From contig NC_091112.1 in assembly GCF_024713975.1 (NCBI RefSeq), positions 6,944,501 to 7,008,500 of the forward strand: a stretch of DNA of 64,000 nucleotides. The letters run 5' to 3'. A program made the position numbers and the translations under genes. How positions within the stretch are numbered: the stretch's first letter is position 1; each line of letters starts with the position of its first letter. Positions 1 to 11,020 of this stretch are shown here, one piece after another. The stretch comes from Paralichthys olivaceus. Taxonomy: Eukaryota; Chordata; Actinopteri; Pleuronectiformes; Paralichthyidae. The notes beneath the pieces were generated by a model that searched no databases, was not told the origin of the DNA, and saw only the letters and a program-made list of their open reading frames with translations.

Positions 1-563
1 TTTCACTTTTTCCATCCATACTGATACTTTATCAAATCACGTACATTTAAAGTTAATTTCCAATATATATTGAGACAATTGTCCAAAACCTTCCTACCTT
101 TTGCTTGCTGGATTTTTCTGTTCAACTATTATTAGTACGCAAATGTTCTTGTGTATTATCTGGTGACAGTCAGCTGACGGAAAGCAACACATCAAATTCC
201 TCTTGTCTGCTTCCTGTCTGTTTAACTGGTTTCTTCTTTTTTTACTCACATCATGTGACACTTTCTATTTCTTCTAATCTTGCTCTGACTTGCACAATGT
301 GGAAGCGGTCTGCAACTTTGTGTAATAATGGATTGTTAGTTTTTAGCTTTTTTCCCTCTTTCATTTTGTCTTAGAATAGTCAGATGGCAGCAGAGAAAGT
401 AAAAACATGTTAAATCAAGTGTTTATCTCAGACTCAGCTCTACAGGATCAGTCTAAATTTGATCTGAACTGACCTGAACTGGGTTTGGCACAGGGAACAT
501 TGAGACTAAGAGTAATAATCACAAGAAAACTCTTTTAACTAAAACATCATTTTGTCTTTACAG
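1..563. other. Intron of cndp2 copy 1, no exon seen
   Basis: The 563 bases before the first visible exon end in a good acceptor (TTTGTCTTTACAG). No dipeptidase exon, repeat or RNA gene is recognisable here. Confidence 0.6.
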
Positions 564-3500
564 GTAAGCTCTTTGGAAGAGGTTCCACTGACGACAAGGG
601 TCCGGTGTTGGCCTGGTTTAACTGCATTGAGGCCTACCAGAAGATCCAGCAGGTAGATACAAGCTTAAACATTTAGATCACACATTAATTTATGGTCATA
701 TGGTCGGATGAAGAGATATTAAAGGAAAGGAGATAGCACATTGCAATTTTGCAGAAATGAATTATCTCAGTGATAAAGTACAGAACTGATTTAATAATTA
801 CTTGTTGATCACGTCTGACCCTTCATCAGGAAAATGGTCAAAGGCCTCTGGATGAAATCGTGAATGGTGTTGCACATCTTATCCAACCAACACTTAATGA
901 TTAAACCAAGTCATGTCACCTGAATCTTTTTCATCACATTTACTCATCCCTGAAACTGCAATTGACAAGTGACATTGGTTTTATCAAGAAGAAAATTACA
1001 CAGGTTATACTTAACTTTCACTCAGCAGCTCCAGTCAACAAATCCACTATCTATTCTATGATCAAAAGTTATTATGATTTTATTGCACTGTTTCAACAAT
1101 GGAAAGTGAGGCACACAAATTCAACAGCTTTTACAATTAATAACATAAGAGACACCATCAACAGCTTAGTTTAACGAACTATTCTTCATCAGATGGTATA
1201 AATGACATCATGATGATATTATAATGAACTGTAATCATTATTACAATGTAAATAAAGGTTGCATTGTTTGACTGACAGGATATGCATCACAATCGGATGC
1301 TTTTCATCATTGTTGTGCACTGCGATGTCTGATGATGTAAAGAGAAATTTAAACAGTTAATTTGATCTCCCCCTTATCTTGCTTCATTTTCCAGGAGCTT
1401 CCCATCAACATCAAGTTCTGCTTCGAGGGGATGGAAGAATCTGGATCCGAGGGCCTGGATGAGCTAGTGTTATCTCGAAAAGACACTTTCTTAAAAGACG
1501 TGGACTACGTCTGCATCTCTGACAACTACTGGCTGGGCAAAACCAAACCCTGCATCACCTATGGTCTCAGAGGAATCTGCTACTTCTTCATGGAGGTGGA
1601 GTCAGATTGATACGATGGAGGCGATGTTTTAATTTAGAACAATCCTTTAAATTGTGATCCTACAAAATTCAATGATGCAGCATAACACCAGTGATTCTGA
1701 ATTCTGTGAAATTGTGTTTTGATGCAACACATCGTTAACATTTTATTCTTATTGTTCAAGGTGGAGTGCTGTGAGAAGGACCTGCACTCAGGGGTGTTTG
1801 GCGGCTCTGTTCATGAGGCTATGACCGACCTCATCGCACTTATGGGCAAGTGGAGCTGATTATTGAACCATAACCTCATTGTCTCATTTGAATGCAATTT
1901 TAGAATTAAACTCAGAACATAAACTTATGCTTCTCTGAACTGTAGCAGTTTTAATCTCGTGTTTGTCACATGTTGAACAGGCTCCCTGGTTAACGTGAAG
2001 GGACACATTTTGGTTCCTGGGATAAACGACGACGTTGCCCCTCTGACAGAAGACGAGAAAAAGCTGTATGAGAAAATTGATTTTGACTTGGGCGAGTACT
2101 GCAAAGATGTTGGAGTTGAACAACTGCTGCATGAAACAAAGGCAAGGAAATGATTCCTTCTCTGTACATCAGTCAAAGTAAAAACAAACACTGCTGCACT
2201 TCTCTGTGGCCATTTTCCTTATACTGCTGTGATCCAGGTTGCAGGTGATATTGCAAGTCATAGAAACTGACAAACTATGACTACGTCACTGCTACCTGGA
2301 TGATCAGTGTCAAATTCAAACACATATTTTTAGCTCATTAGCTATGACTGGACAACAGCTAATGTTCACATTCAACTACGTTGAGTGGAATGTAAGTAAA
2401 ATGGACTGGATATAATTAAGCTAGCAATCTAACATTAAATGACATGTCTTCCTACCAAACCTGTGTAGCATTGGTTGAATGCTAACACTAGCTATTGTCT
2501 TATCGTAGCTAATGAGGCTATCAAATATGTTGTTTATCCTTGACACGTGGTCCCATGTCCCCCCAGATATTAAATATTCGTTCTCTAGTTGGTGATCAGT
2601 TGAGGAGGGGAGAAACGAAACGTGTGTCCAATTCCTTGGGTTTATATATGACTTGCAATCTGGATCACAGTAGTATAACAGTGACGTGTGAGATGTTAAA
2701 GGAAAATGGCTGCTGTGTTAATATGGTCAATGCAAAGGTGTATTAATCTTAATCTTTTTTCCTGTAGGAGAAAATCCTAATGCACCGCTGGAGGTTCCCA
2801 TCTCTCTCTCTTCATGGTATCGAGGGGGCTTTCTCTGAAGCAGGTGCCAAGACTGTGATCCCCCGCAAAGTCACTGGCAAGTTTTCCATCCGACTCGTCC
2901 CCGACATGGACCCCAAAGTTGTGGAGAAGCAGGTAGACCCTGAAATAGAATGGCAGTGTCAAACAGTAACTCTCATTATGTAGTTTTCATGTGATTACAA
3001 CCATGGTTGTGGTGTGAAAAATATCAGTCCCCGTGTGTGAAATTTAAAAGTTGATGACTTCACCATCTGCTTGAGTCCCTGGTTGTGTATCACACAGATA
3101 ACTTGCTTGGTTTCACTGTTCACAGAATCTTGTCTACAACTAAAATTGTGCAAGTAAAGCAGATCCATGGAGCAGCATAAATTGTTAATGTTGCTCTTGT
3201 TTGGCCTTTTGATTAAACATATGTATGTATGCATGTGGTGGTCCTTTGGTTTCACTGATATTCTTCCTTTTTATTTTCAAGGTTAAAGACTATCTGAAGA
3301 AGAAATTTGATGAAATGGGATCCCCGAACAAACTCAATGTATATATGGGCCATGGAGCCAGGGCCTGGGTCTCTGACTTCAACCACCCGCACTACATGGC
3401 TGGTCGAAAAGCCATGAAGACAGGTACAAAGACTGAGTAACCGGAACTTTTGATGCAAGTTCTTGCTGCCCAGGAATGATTTTCACTTCATATGGATTAC

Positions 3501-4214
3501 TATTCTAACCTTCATCTCATCCTCCTTGCTGTGCCGTAGTCTTTGGTGTGGAGCCTGACCTGACCCGTGAGGGTGGAAGCATCCCCGTCACCCTGACCTT
3601 CCAGGAAGCCACAGGGCGTAATGTCATGCTGCTTCCTGTTGGATCCTCCGATGATGGCGCTCACTCCCAGAATGAGAAGCTCAACAGGTATATCACAGCC
3701 CAGATAGCATACGGATGTGGGCCACTTCAGGCAATGATGCAGTACTTCTGGATTTCTTGTTGCAGTATGAAAGTATAAAAGCTTTAGGTGGCCCACTTGT
3801 TAAATCACAAATGTCCCAAAAGGAAAGTTGGTCACTGAAATATGCATCGCAATGAACAAACAAGCAAACACTAAAAATTATATCTGTGTGATAATGTCAT
3901 GTTGACAGAGTTTTTTGACTAAATGCACATTAATATATTTGACAAAATGTCACATCTCTCTAACTAAGAAAAGAGGGATAATTTGCTCAAAATAAATAGT
4001 ATTATTCAGACCAAAGAAAACATTATGTAAGGTGTGTTTTTAATAAGTTGTTGTTATGGTGTTCCACCCAAGTTAGAAAGAAAAATGTGTCTGTTCTGTT
4101 ATCCACTGTCTAAACAAGCTCATCACTATTTTATATTTCAATTTCAGATCCAACTACATTCAGGGAACCAAGATGCTGGGTGCATACTTCCACGAGGTCT
4201 CTCAGCTGGAATGA
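564..4214 (+). CDS. cndp2: Cytosolic non-specific dipeptidase, copy 1 (5' part outside window)
   Basis: M20-family metallopeptidase that hydrolyses dipeptides such as Cys-Gly in the cytosol with two bound metal ions (family knowledge). Coding exons, all in phase: 564-652, 1395-1595, 1761-1845, 1981-2141, 2768-2932, 3282-3423, 3540-3687 and 4148-4214 (stop TGA 4212-4214), about 351 residues. The sequence shows [10 protein letters not shown] (metal Asp), [10 protein letters not shown] (catalytic and metal Glu), ISDNYW (metal Asp), DLHSGV (catalytic His), [23 protein letters not shown] and [10 protein letters not shown] (metal His). The start and the first metal ligands (the HLD exon) lie left of the window; bases 1-563 hold no matching exon, so that intron is longer than its counterpart in copy 2. 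Introns 1846-1980 and 2142-2767 use GC donors. No frame break is visible. Identity to human CNDP2 is judged from memory, without a search. Confidence 0.93.
3699..3955. repeat. Hairpin MITE-like sequence in the last intron of cndp2 copy 1
   Basis: A stretch containing GTGGGCCAC and, about 65 bases on, GGTGGCCCAC forms an imperfect inverted repeat. The same sequence lies at the same place in copy 2, with near identity over about 170 bases. I recognise this type of sequence as a dispersed teleost repeat, but cannot name the family. Confidence 0.6.
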
Positions 4215-4331
4215 AACAATGTCTTAACATGAAAAATGTAAAAGAATATCCATCCTCACTATCAGAGCTGTAATCCTTTGAGGTAGAATTTACCTTCCAC
4301 AATATACGTTTTGTACACGCTGCTTCCTCAT

Positions 4332-4337
4332 AATAAA
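4332..4337 (+). terminator. Polyadenylation signal of cndp2 copy 1
   Basis: AATAAA lies 118 bases after the stop codon, with a T/G-rich stretch downstream (TTTCTTTGTAACTG). Confidence 0.75.
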
Positions 4338-4616
4338 AGTGTTTCTTTGTAACTGTCTTGTTTCTTTATCACCTCAATAGATTTTTTCCTTAAATGCATA
4401 ACCTCAATTATAACATCATAACATCTGAATCTTGTTTAGTGTGTGTGTGTTTGGCTGGGTTTGGCTTCAGTAACATGCATCTGCCTCCAGCCCAGGATGA
4501 TGCAAAAGCTACTGAATTGATTTCCATTGATTTTGCTGGAAGGCTGGGACATAAGACATGTTTTCACTTCCCTGGAACATTGCAAAATGTTATATTATGA
4601 AATCAGGCAGGTTTAC

Positions 4617-4724
4617 AGAACTGATAAGAATGCATGTGTGTAATTTGGTGTGGCTTCAACTGAATTTAAGGGGCCTGCATGTTTGGCCTTGGTGGAGGTA
4701 TGCCCTCTAATGAGTGCCATTATA
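4617..4724. repeat. Fragment of a dispersed element ending CCTTGGTGGAGGTATG
   Basis: The run from AATTTGGTGTGGCTTCAAC to CCTTGGTGGAGGTATGCC and TGAGTGCCAT matches one end of a teleost element that also appears at about 29665-29945 and 54030-54345. Confidence 0.55.
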
Positions 4725-4816
4725 TTTATCAAATGAATTAAAATACTTTTTATGAACCTAAATCATAAACCTTTGGCTTTCTCAATGTGTCCAATCTCTC
4801 CTACAAACCTAATCAA

Positions 4817-4837
4817 TGTATGTATATATATACAGTA

Positions 4838-4881
<44 letters not shown>

Positions 4882-4922
4882 CTGTATATATATGTATATA
4901 CTATACTGTATATATATGTATG
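4817..4922. repeat. TC/TA/TG microsatellite
   Basis: A short TC run is followed by about 14 TA units and then interrupted TATG/TACTG units. Confidence 0.9.
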
Positions 4923-5159
4923 TATTCTTGCTCCGGGTTAAAAAAACTGTAGCAACAGCCTACAGGATGCACAAACTAGCAGCCAGTCATTCGTAGGTTC
5001 TGTAGTGTCACTATTAGGATGTAAAAGATGGAAATAAAGCCAAAACAGTTGGCCTTGAGCCAAAGGGTGTGTTCTTTGCTTTTATCAGTACATTGTTCAG
5101 GGAACACACTCACACCATTCTGCCTGTTGAACCCTCGGCTCCTCCAGTCGCTGGCAAAG

Positions 5160-8100
5160 ATGGCTCATCTTCCAAAGCTCTTCAAGCATGTGGACGAACA
5201 CCAGGATGTGTATGTGCAGGTGAGCTACTGACTGTGTTTAGATCTCTTGCTCTTTTGGTCAACTACTACAATGTAACTCATTGTTTGGATTGAGCTTGGG
5301 TCGGATATCATAAATGTAGAGCTATTGGATCTCACAACATCACATCAGTTACAGTAGCTGCAGTTTAAGTGAATTGAAACACTCACACTAGCTCTACTGT
5401 ACAATTTAGAACATTTAGAATAATTACACTATTTTGTTATATGATATTAAACTTTAATGAATGAATGTTTTTAATCTCCTAGCGTCTTGCTGATTGGGTA
5501 GCAGTCCAGAGTGTGTCTGCTTGGCCAGAGAAGCGTGGGGAGATCGAGAAGATGATGGATATGGCAGCCAAGGAAATCGAGAAACTGGGAGGCAAAGTGG
5601 AGATGGTGGACATTGGCAAACAGACGGTAAGACTGTGTGAGAATGTGTGAGAGTTAATGTTTGAATTTGTCTGTAAAAAAAAAATAAAAAAAAAAAAAAA
5701 ATAATCCAAACGGTGTGCCAAATGCATCCTTTTCAAAAAACTCAACATTTCCTGAAATGTGCATTTTTCTAAAGCTGTTGTATTCTATTATATTTTGTTC
5801 ATGCAGCTTCCTTCTGGAGAGGAGATCCCCCTCCCCCCTATCATCCTGGGGAGTTTGGGATCAGACCCCAAAAAGAAGACTGTGTGTATCTACGGCCACC
5901 TCGATGTCCAGCCAGCCAATATTGATGACGGCTGGGATACCGAGCCTTTCACTCTGGTGGAGAAAGATGGTGAGAGAAGAACCTGATCAACTTTGATAAA
6001 TTTAAAAAAGAAAATTGCCTCAAGCTACTGACTGAAACTAAAATGCTGTTTGGACATGTAGGATAAGTAACTCCCGGGTTTCTTTTACCACACTTCCATG
6101 TTATACTGCAATTTTAGAACCACTTCTCAAAATGTGTGCAACAAAATTGCAGGAGTAAAAGTGGATGGATATAAAACTTTTCTTCTTGCTCATCTAGTCT
6201 AAGAATTTTTCTGATGGTGTTTTTGTTTTTCTAAAACATTGTTTTGTCTTTGCAGGTAAGCTCTACGGAAGAGGTTCCACTGACGACAAGGGTCCAGTAT
6301 TGTCCTGGCTTAACTGCATTGAGGCCTACCAGAACATCCAGCAGGTAAAGTTACTGTCACAGTTTGGCTTTTACCCCTGTAATCATGAGATGTGAGATCT
6401 AAAACTCTCTGTGTCGAGACTCTACAGTGATACATCGAGCATCAAGTACACCAGAACTTTCCCTTTCAGTTTGACGGCAGCTCTATTATTGTTTCACACG
6501 CTCACAAACCAAGCTTGCTCTCTTGTAATCACAATCGTTTGTTATTTTGAAGTCCTGCCAGCCAGAGCATGTTTTCATCTCAATGGTGAAAAACATGAAG
6601 ATGCTTGTGTGTGGCTTCAGTATGGTGAACAATGAAGTGTCAACACCCATCAGAAATGTGCTGTTTGGAATGCTGTTTGCCTGGAAATACACATGGGTGT
6701 GGTCATTTATTTTAGGATGGGAATGCTTTTCTCCGAGGTGGTATGTTGTGGTTTTCTTGCCGTTAAGGTGCAGTTTCTAGGAAGGGATCACACAGGAGAC
6801 TCAACAACAAATTGAGTGATTTAGTTTCCGCTGGAGCGGCATGGTGGGGTAGTGGTATAGGGGTCCATAGGTGTGAATGGTTGTTTGCCTCTGTATTCTG
6901 GCCCATTGATATGCTGGCCAGGGTGTACCCCGTCTCTTGCCTAGTGCCAGCTGGGATTGGCTCCAGTCCTCCACACAATCCATTCAAGATAACATATATA
7001 TGATGGGAGGATTGATGGAATTTCCTCTCAAACTTTTTTGCACTCAACTCATCACAAAGCCCAAGACAGGCTGTATCTTGCATGATAAATCTACCTGTGC
7101 TGCTCCAATAGGTCTCTCATGAATATTTTTGTTTGACTTCTAAACAATTAAAAACCATAATGAACAAATAATACCTACTACTAGGCACTGTCTACATAAT
7201 ATAAAATATCTAATGCCTAAAGTTGACAAACCTTTTCCGTTATCTTCTTCATTTTCCAGGAGCTTCCCATCAACATCAAATTCTGCTTTGAGGGGATGGA
7301 GGAATCTGAATCCCAGGGCCTGGAGAAATTGCTGTTATCCCAGAAAGACACCTTCTTAAAAGACGTGGACTACGTCTGCATCTCTGACAACTACTGGCTG
7401 GGCAAAACCAAACCCTGCATCACCTATGGTCTGAGAGGACTCTGCTACTTCTTCATTGAGGTAGAGTCAACACCAGTGTAAATCTGCGTTCTGTGAAGGT
7501 GTGTTGTGACGCAGCACATCACGATAACAGTCTGTTCTTAACTTTAAAGGTGGTTTGCTCTAAGAAGGATCTGCACTCTGGGGTGTTTGGTGGATCTGTT
7601 CATGAGGCCATGACCGACCTCATTGCACTTATGGGCAAGTGGAGCTGATTATCATACTATAACGTCATTGACTCAAACTCAGATCATAAATGTACGTTTC
7701 TCTGAACTGTTTTAATCTCATGTTTGTTACTTCATAAACAGGCTCCCTGGTCACCGGGAAGGGGGATATTTTGGTTCCTGGGATAAACGACGATGTGACC
7801 AAAGTGACAAAGGAGGAGAAAAAGCTCTATGAGGATATTGAGTTCAATGTGGTTGAGTTCTACAAAGACATTGGAATTGATCAGCCGCTGTATGACACTA
7901 AGGTAATGAAATGATTTTTCTTTTTTACATTATGCGAAGTAAAACAGAAAACACTGCTGCTCTGCTGTGTTTCTTAATGTAAATTCATATCAATTTAAGT
8001 GTTTAACTGTTTCTTCATTTTCTTCCCTGTAGGAGGAAGTCCTAATGCACCGCTGGAAGTACCCATCTCTCTCTCTTCATGGTATCGAGGGTGCTTTCTC

Positions 8101-9439
8101 TGGAACAGGAGCCAAGACTGTGATCCCCCGCAAAGTCATTGGCAAGTTTTCCATCCGCATTGTTCCTGACATGGACCCCAAAGATGTGGAGAAGAAGGTA
8201 GACCCTGAAATACCTTAGACTGGTTGTGTCTAACATGTCTAACATGGTAGATGTTGACGAATGAATATTAATCTTTAAACCATAATTTAAAATGACACTC
8301 TGTGGAGCACATGCCTCCACCAAGACTGATCAATCCTACACATGATCGTCTAGTTCTTATGGTAGAAATATAAACGAAAAAGGAAGAAGCCTGATAACCT
8401 TAAATAGTCCTAAACAGTGAACTTGAATACCAACGTAACCTTTATTTGACCCTTATTACGTGTACCTAGTTGAGAGAAAGGAACTTGAAGCAGTGTTAGA
8501 AATTGTACATTTTACAAAAATATTATACATTGTTAAAGAACAAAAATGCTGATAATTGTTTATACTAAAATGTCTGACCTTTGTCCTGACAAACAAACTT
8601 TGTGGTTCTTTGGTTTCACTGATATTTTTCCTGTTTAATTTTCAAGGTTATCAACTATCTGAAGAAGAAATTTGATGAACTGAAATCCCCCAACAAACTC
8701 AATGTTTACATGGGCAGCGGAGCCAAGGCCTGGGTCTCTGACTTCAACCACCCGCATTACATGGCTGGTCGAAAAGCCATGAAGACAGGTACAAAGACTG
8801 AGTAACACAGAATGACAGAACTGCTACAACAGAAAAATATTGGAAAAAGAAACATTACATTTGGACATGTTTTACTCTCTCACTATTTTACCTTCATCTC
8901 ACCCTCCTTGCTCTGCCGTAGTCTTTGGTGTGGAGCCTGACCTGACCCGTGAGGGTGGAAGCATCCCCATCACCCTGACCCTCCAGGAGGCCACAGGATG
9001 TAATGTCATGCTGCTTCCTGTGGGATCCTCCGATGATGGCGCTCACTCCCAGAATGAGAAACTCAACAGGTATATCACAGCCCAGATAGCATACGGATGT
9101 GGGCCACCTAAAGTATAAAAACTTTAGGTGGCCCACTTGTTAAATCACAAATGTCCCAAAAAGAAAGTTGGTCACTGAAATATGCATCGCAATGAACAAA
9201 CAAGCAAACACTAAAAATTACATCTGTGTGATAATGTCATGTTGACAGAGTGTTTTGACAAAATGCACATTAATATATTTGACAAAATGTTGACTCTTCT
9301 TTTGCAGCTTATAATAAAGACATTGATCCACTGATTTAACAAGCTCATCACTGTTTTATGTTTCTCTTTCAGATTCAACTACATTCAGGGAATCAAAGTG
9401 CTGAGTGCATACTTTTACGAGGTTTCCCAGCTCAAATGA
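5160..9439 (+). CDS. cndp2: Cytosolic non-specific dipeptidase, copy 2 (complete)
   Basis: Eleven coding exons: 5160-5219, 5483-5626, 5807-5969, 6256-6344, 7260-7460, 7550-7634, 7742-7902, 8033-8197, 8647-8788, 8922-9069 and 9373-9439. They total 1425 bases (474 residues; human CNDP2 has 475). The start, [15 protein letters not shown], matches the family start. Metal and catalytic positions are present: YGHLDVQ, STDDKGP, MEES, ISDNYW, DLHSGV and [10 protein letters not shown]. Two changes stand out against copy 1 and, from memory, human CNDP2. The loop after the catalytic Glu pair reads EESESQG instead of EESGSEG, and YMGHG is YMGSG at the position of human His380, a substrate-binding residue. 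Intron 7635-7741 has a GC donor, as in copy 1. The frame is intact, so I read it as a functional but diverged M20 dipeptidase; altered substrate preference is inference. Confidence 0.95.
5675..5702. repeat. A-rich tract in intron
   Basis: An almost pure adenine run with one T interruption lies in the second intron of cndp2 copy 2. Confidence 0.85.
6830..6995 (+). repeat. tRNA-like teleost SINE, degenerate copy
   Basis: This intronic stretch begins with AGCGGCATGGTGGGGTAGTGG and ends with GGTGTACCCCGTCTCTTGCC and GGGATTGGCTCCAG. These are hallmarks of the dispersed GGCGGCACGGTGG... family of teleost genomes. Related copies lie at 37698-38035 (+) and 37115-37190 (-). Confidence 0.65.
9081..9295. 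repeat. Hairpin MITE-like sequence in the last intron of cndp2 copy 2
   Basis: A perfect 16-base inverted repeat (9099-9114 and 9121-9136) has a six-base loop, ATAAAA. The following 160 bases are nearly identical to the matching intron of copy 1. Copy 1 has about 43 extra bases between the arms. Confidence 0.75.
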
Positions 9440-9550
9440 AGTCACGTCTCATCATGAAAAATGGAAAATAACGTCAATCCTCACTATCAGAGCTATAGTC
9501 TTTGTGGTATTGACTTCCATAGTAATGCTTTATACACACAAGCTCCTTAA

Positions 9551-9556
9551 AATAAA
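9551..9556 (+). terminator. Polyadenylation signal of cndp2 copy 2
   Basis: AATAAA lies 112 bases after the stop, in the same context (AATAAAAGTG.TTCTTT) as the signal of copy 1. Confidence 0.75.
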
Positions 9557-9559
9557 AGT

Positions 9560-10680
9560 GCTTCTTTATTTGTGTCCTCCTGTTTCATTATCACCTTATA
9601 GGTTTTTGCTTTAGTGCATTGCATAAAATGGTCCGCTCACTATAATGAACCTAAATGTCAATGGATTTAAAAAGTAATATTGACTCATTTTTCTCTCTTG
9701 AGACTTGTTAAAAATGGTCAAACAGGTACCTAATGTGGGTTTTTACTATTTCAAAGTAGATTGTATGATTATTCAAATCACATGAACATAAGGGTGACAT
9801 TTTGACAGGTAAAAGAAATATGATCTTTCATGTCTCTGTCAGAATATTTGATCATTACGGAGGCAAAGGTTTTATACACTATCAAGCACACTGTATACAC
9901 AGAGGTAGATTCACAGAGACTCATGTTCATGTCCAAACATTTTTTTAAGAAATCAATTCAAAATTGGAAATCACAATTTAAAACTATTTTCAGGGGGAAA
10001 AAATGTTACAAAAGGGATTATAACAAGTCGAATAAAAGAGACAAAGAGATGAAAAAAGGTAGAAGATGCAAAAAGGATAAAATCTAAATAGAAATTTCAA
10101 AATAAGTTGAAGGAGTGAAACAATACAAATGAAATAGATTCATTTTGTAAAATACTCAAATAAAATGTTATAAATAACGGCATGAAGACGCACACAAAAA
10201 GTGTTCAATAACAGCATAATCACCAAGTATGATATTTAAAGGCTCAGTGTATAGATGTGGTGACATCTAGTGGTGAGGTTGCATGTTGCAGCTGAATACC
10301 CCAAAACTCACCATCCTCTTCCAAACATGATAGAGAACCTGTCGCAGCCTTCAGTTGTCGTAAAAACTCAAAAAGTGTTTAGTTGGTCTACCATTAGATC
10401 ATCTTACACACTGAACCTTTAATTTTTGAAGTTCAAGCAGAAAGAGCATTGATTTCTCTGCAGCCTGTCCCTTTATTAACCGTGAGCTGACTGTTGTGTG
10501 CAATTACATAATGATAAATAATGGAAACATCCATAGCTATCATCATCAGAACTTATTTCTGCTCTGGTATCTTCATATCGACCAGTCTGTGGTGAAATCA
10601 ATCATCAATAATCAGTTTGGAAACAAAATGCGTGTTTTGGGAGATTGGGGGATGAATGAAAGAATCTGGCAACACAACCT
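9560..10680. other. Intergenic cndp2 - recql4
   Basis: A-rich spacer without a supported gene. Apart from the MITE at 10236-10422, nothing is recognised. The lysine-rich reading frame near 9830-10087 looks like chance in A-rich DNA. Confidence 0.6.
10236..10422. repeat. MITE-like element, short copy (ends TTAAAGG...CCTTTAA)
   Basis: The ends TTAAAGGCTCAGTGTATAG and TTACACACTGAACCTTTAA form terminal inverted repeats, enclosing the internal phrases GACATCTAGTGGTGAGG and CTTCCAAACATG. A longer copy lies at 38475-38797. This is a common teleost element. The copy here has lost the GGCGG-rich middle section. Confidence 0.8.
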
Positions 10681-10687
10681 GTGACGA

Positions 10688-10730
10688 CACCGGCGCGGGA
10701 AGAACGTAAACATCCCAAAGCGGAAGTGGC
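10688..10730 (+). promoter_or_regulatory. Probable recql4 promoter core: E2F-like and ETS-like sites
   Basis: GGCGCGGGAA (10692-10701; TTCCCGCGCC on the other strand) fits an E2F site, and GCGGAAGTG (10720-10728) fits an ETS/GABP site. They lie about 300 bases upstream of the recql4 start codon, a usual arrangement for TATA-less replication genes. Only the motif matches are seen; use in vivo is inference. Confidence 0.5.
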
Positions 10731-11020
10731 TCCTCGCTGAAGTTTGAAGAGTTGAATAATGAATTAAAAACTGGTCTTCTCTTCGTCTGTTGTAGTCGCA
10801 GAAACTTTTATTAGAGAGAAGACAAGCTACACTAAGTCACAGCTACTAAAACATAAATATTTACGATGCAGGCGCGTAAGAAACCGTACGAACAGTAACG
10901 TTGTGCCTCAGATTATATATGAACGTGTTGCTGCGAACACAGGAGGAGTTCCGACTGTCAGGAAATATCATAGACTGTATATAAACATCAGGAGTATTTA
11001 ATCTCCAACCTGGAGACGTC

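Larger units (their letters stand above)
4338..5159. other. Short spacer between the two cndp2 copies
   Basis: About 820 bases separate the polyadenylation signal of copy 1 from the start codon of copy 2. They hold a fragment of a dispersed repeat (about 4617-4724) and a TC/TA/TG-rich microsatellite (4817-4922). The promoter and any 5' noncoding exon of copy 2 must lie here or further upstream; CTCCAG at 5142-5147 could be the acceptor of the exon carrying the start. Confidence 0.6.

Noticed and set aside
1-4337. cndp2 copy 1 as a pseudogene
   Set aside because: All eight visible exons are open, in phase and keep the catalytic residues, and a polyadenylation signal is present; the missing 5' part is only due to the window edge.
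9830-10087. Lysine-rich 85-residue frame
   Set aside because: A-rich intergenic DNA gives Lys codons by chance; it is next to a MITE.
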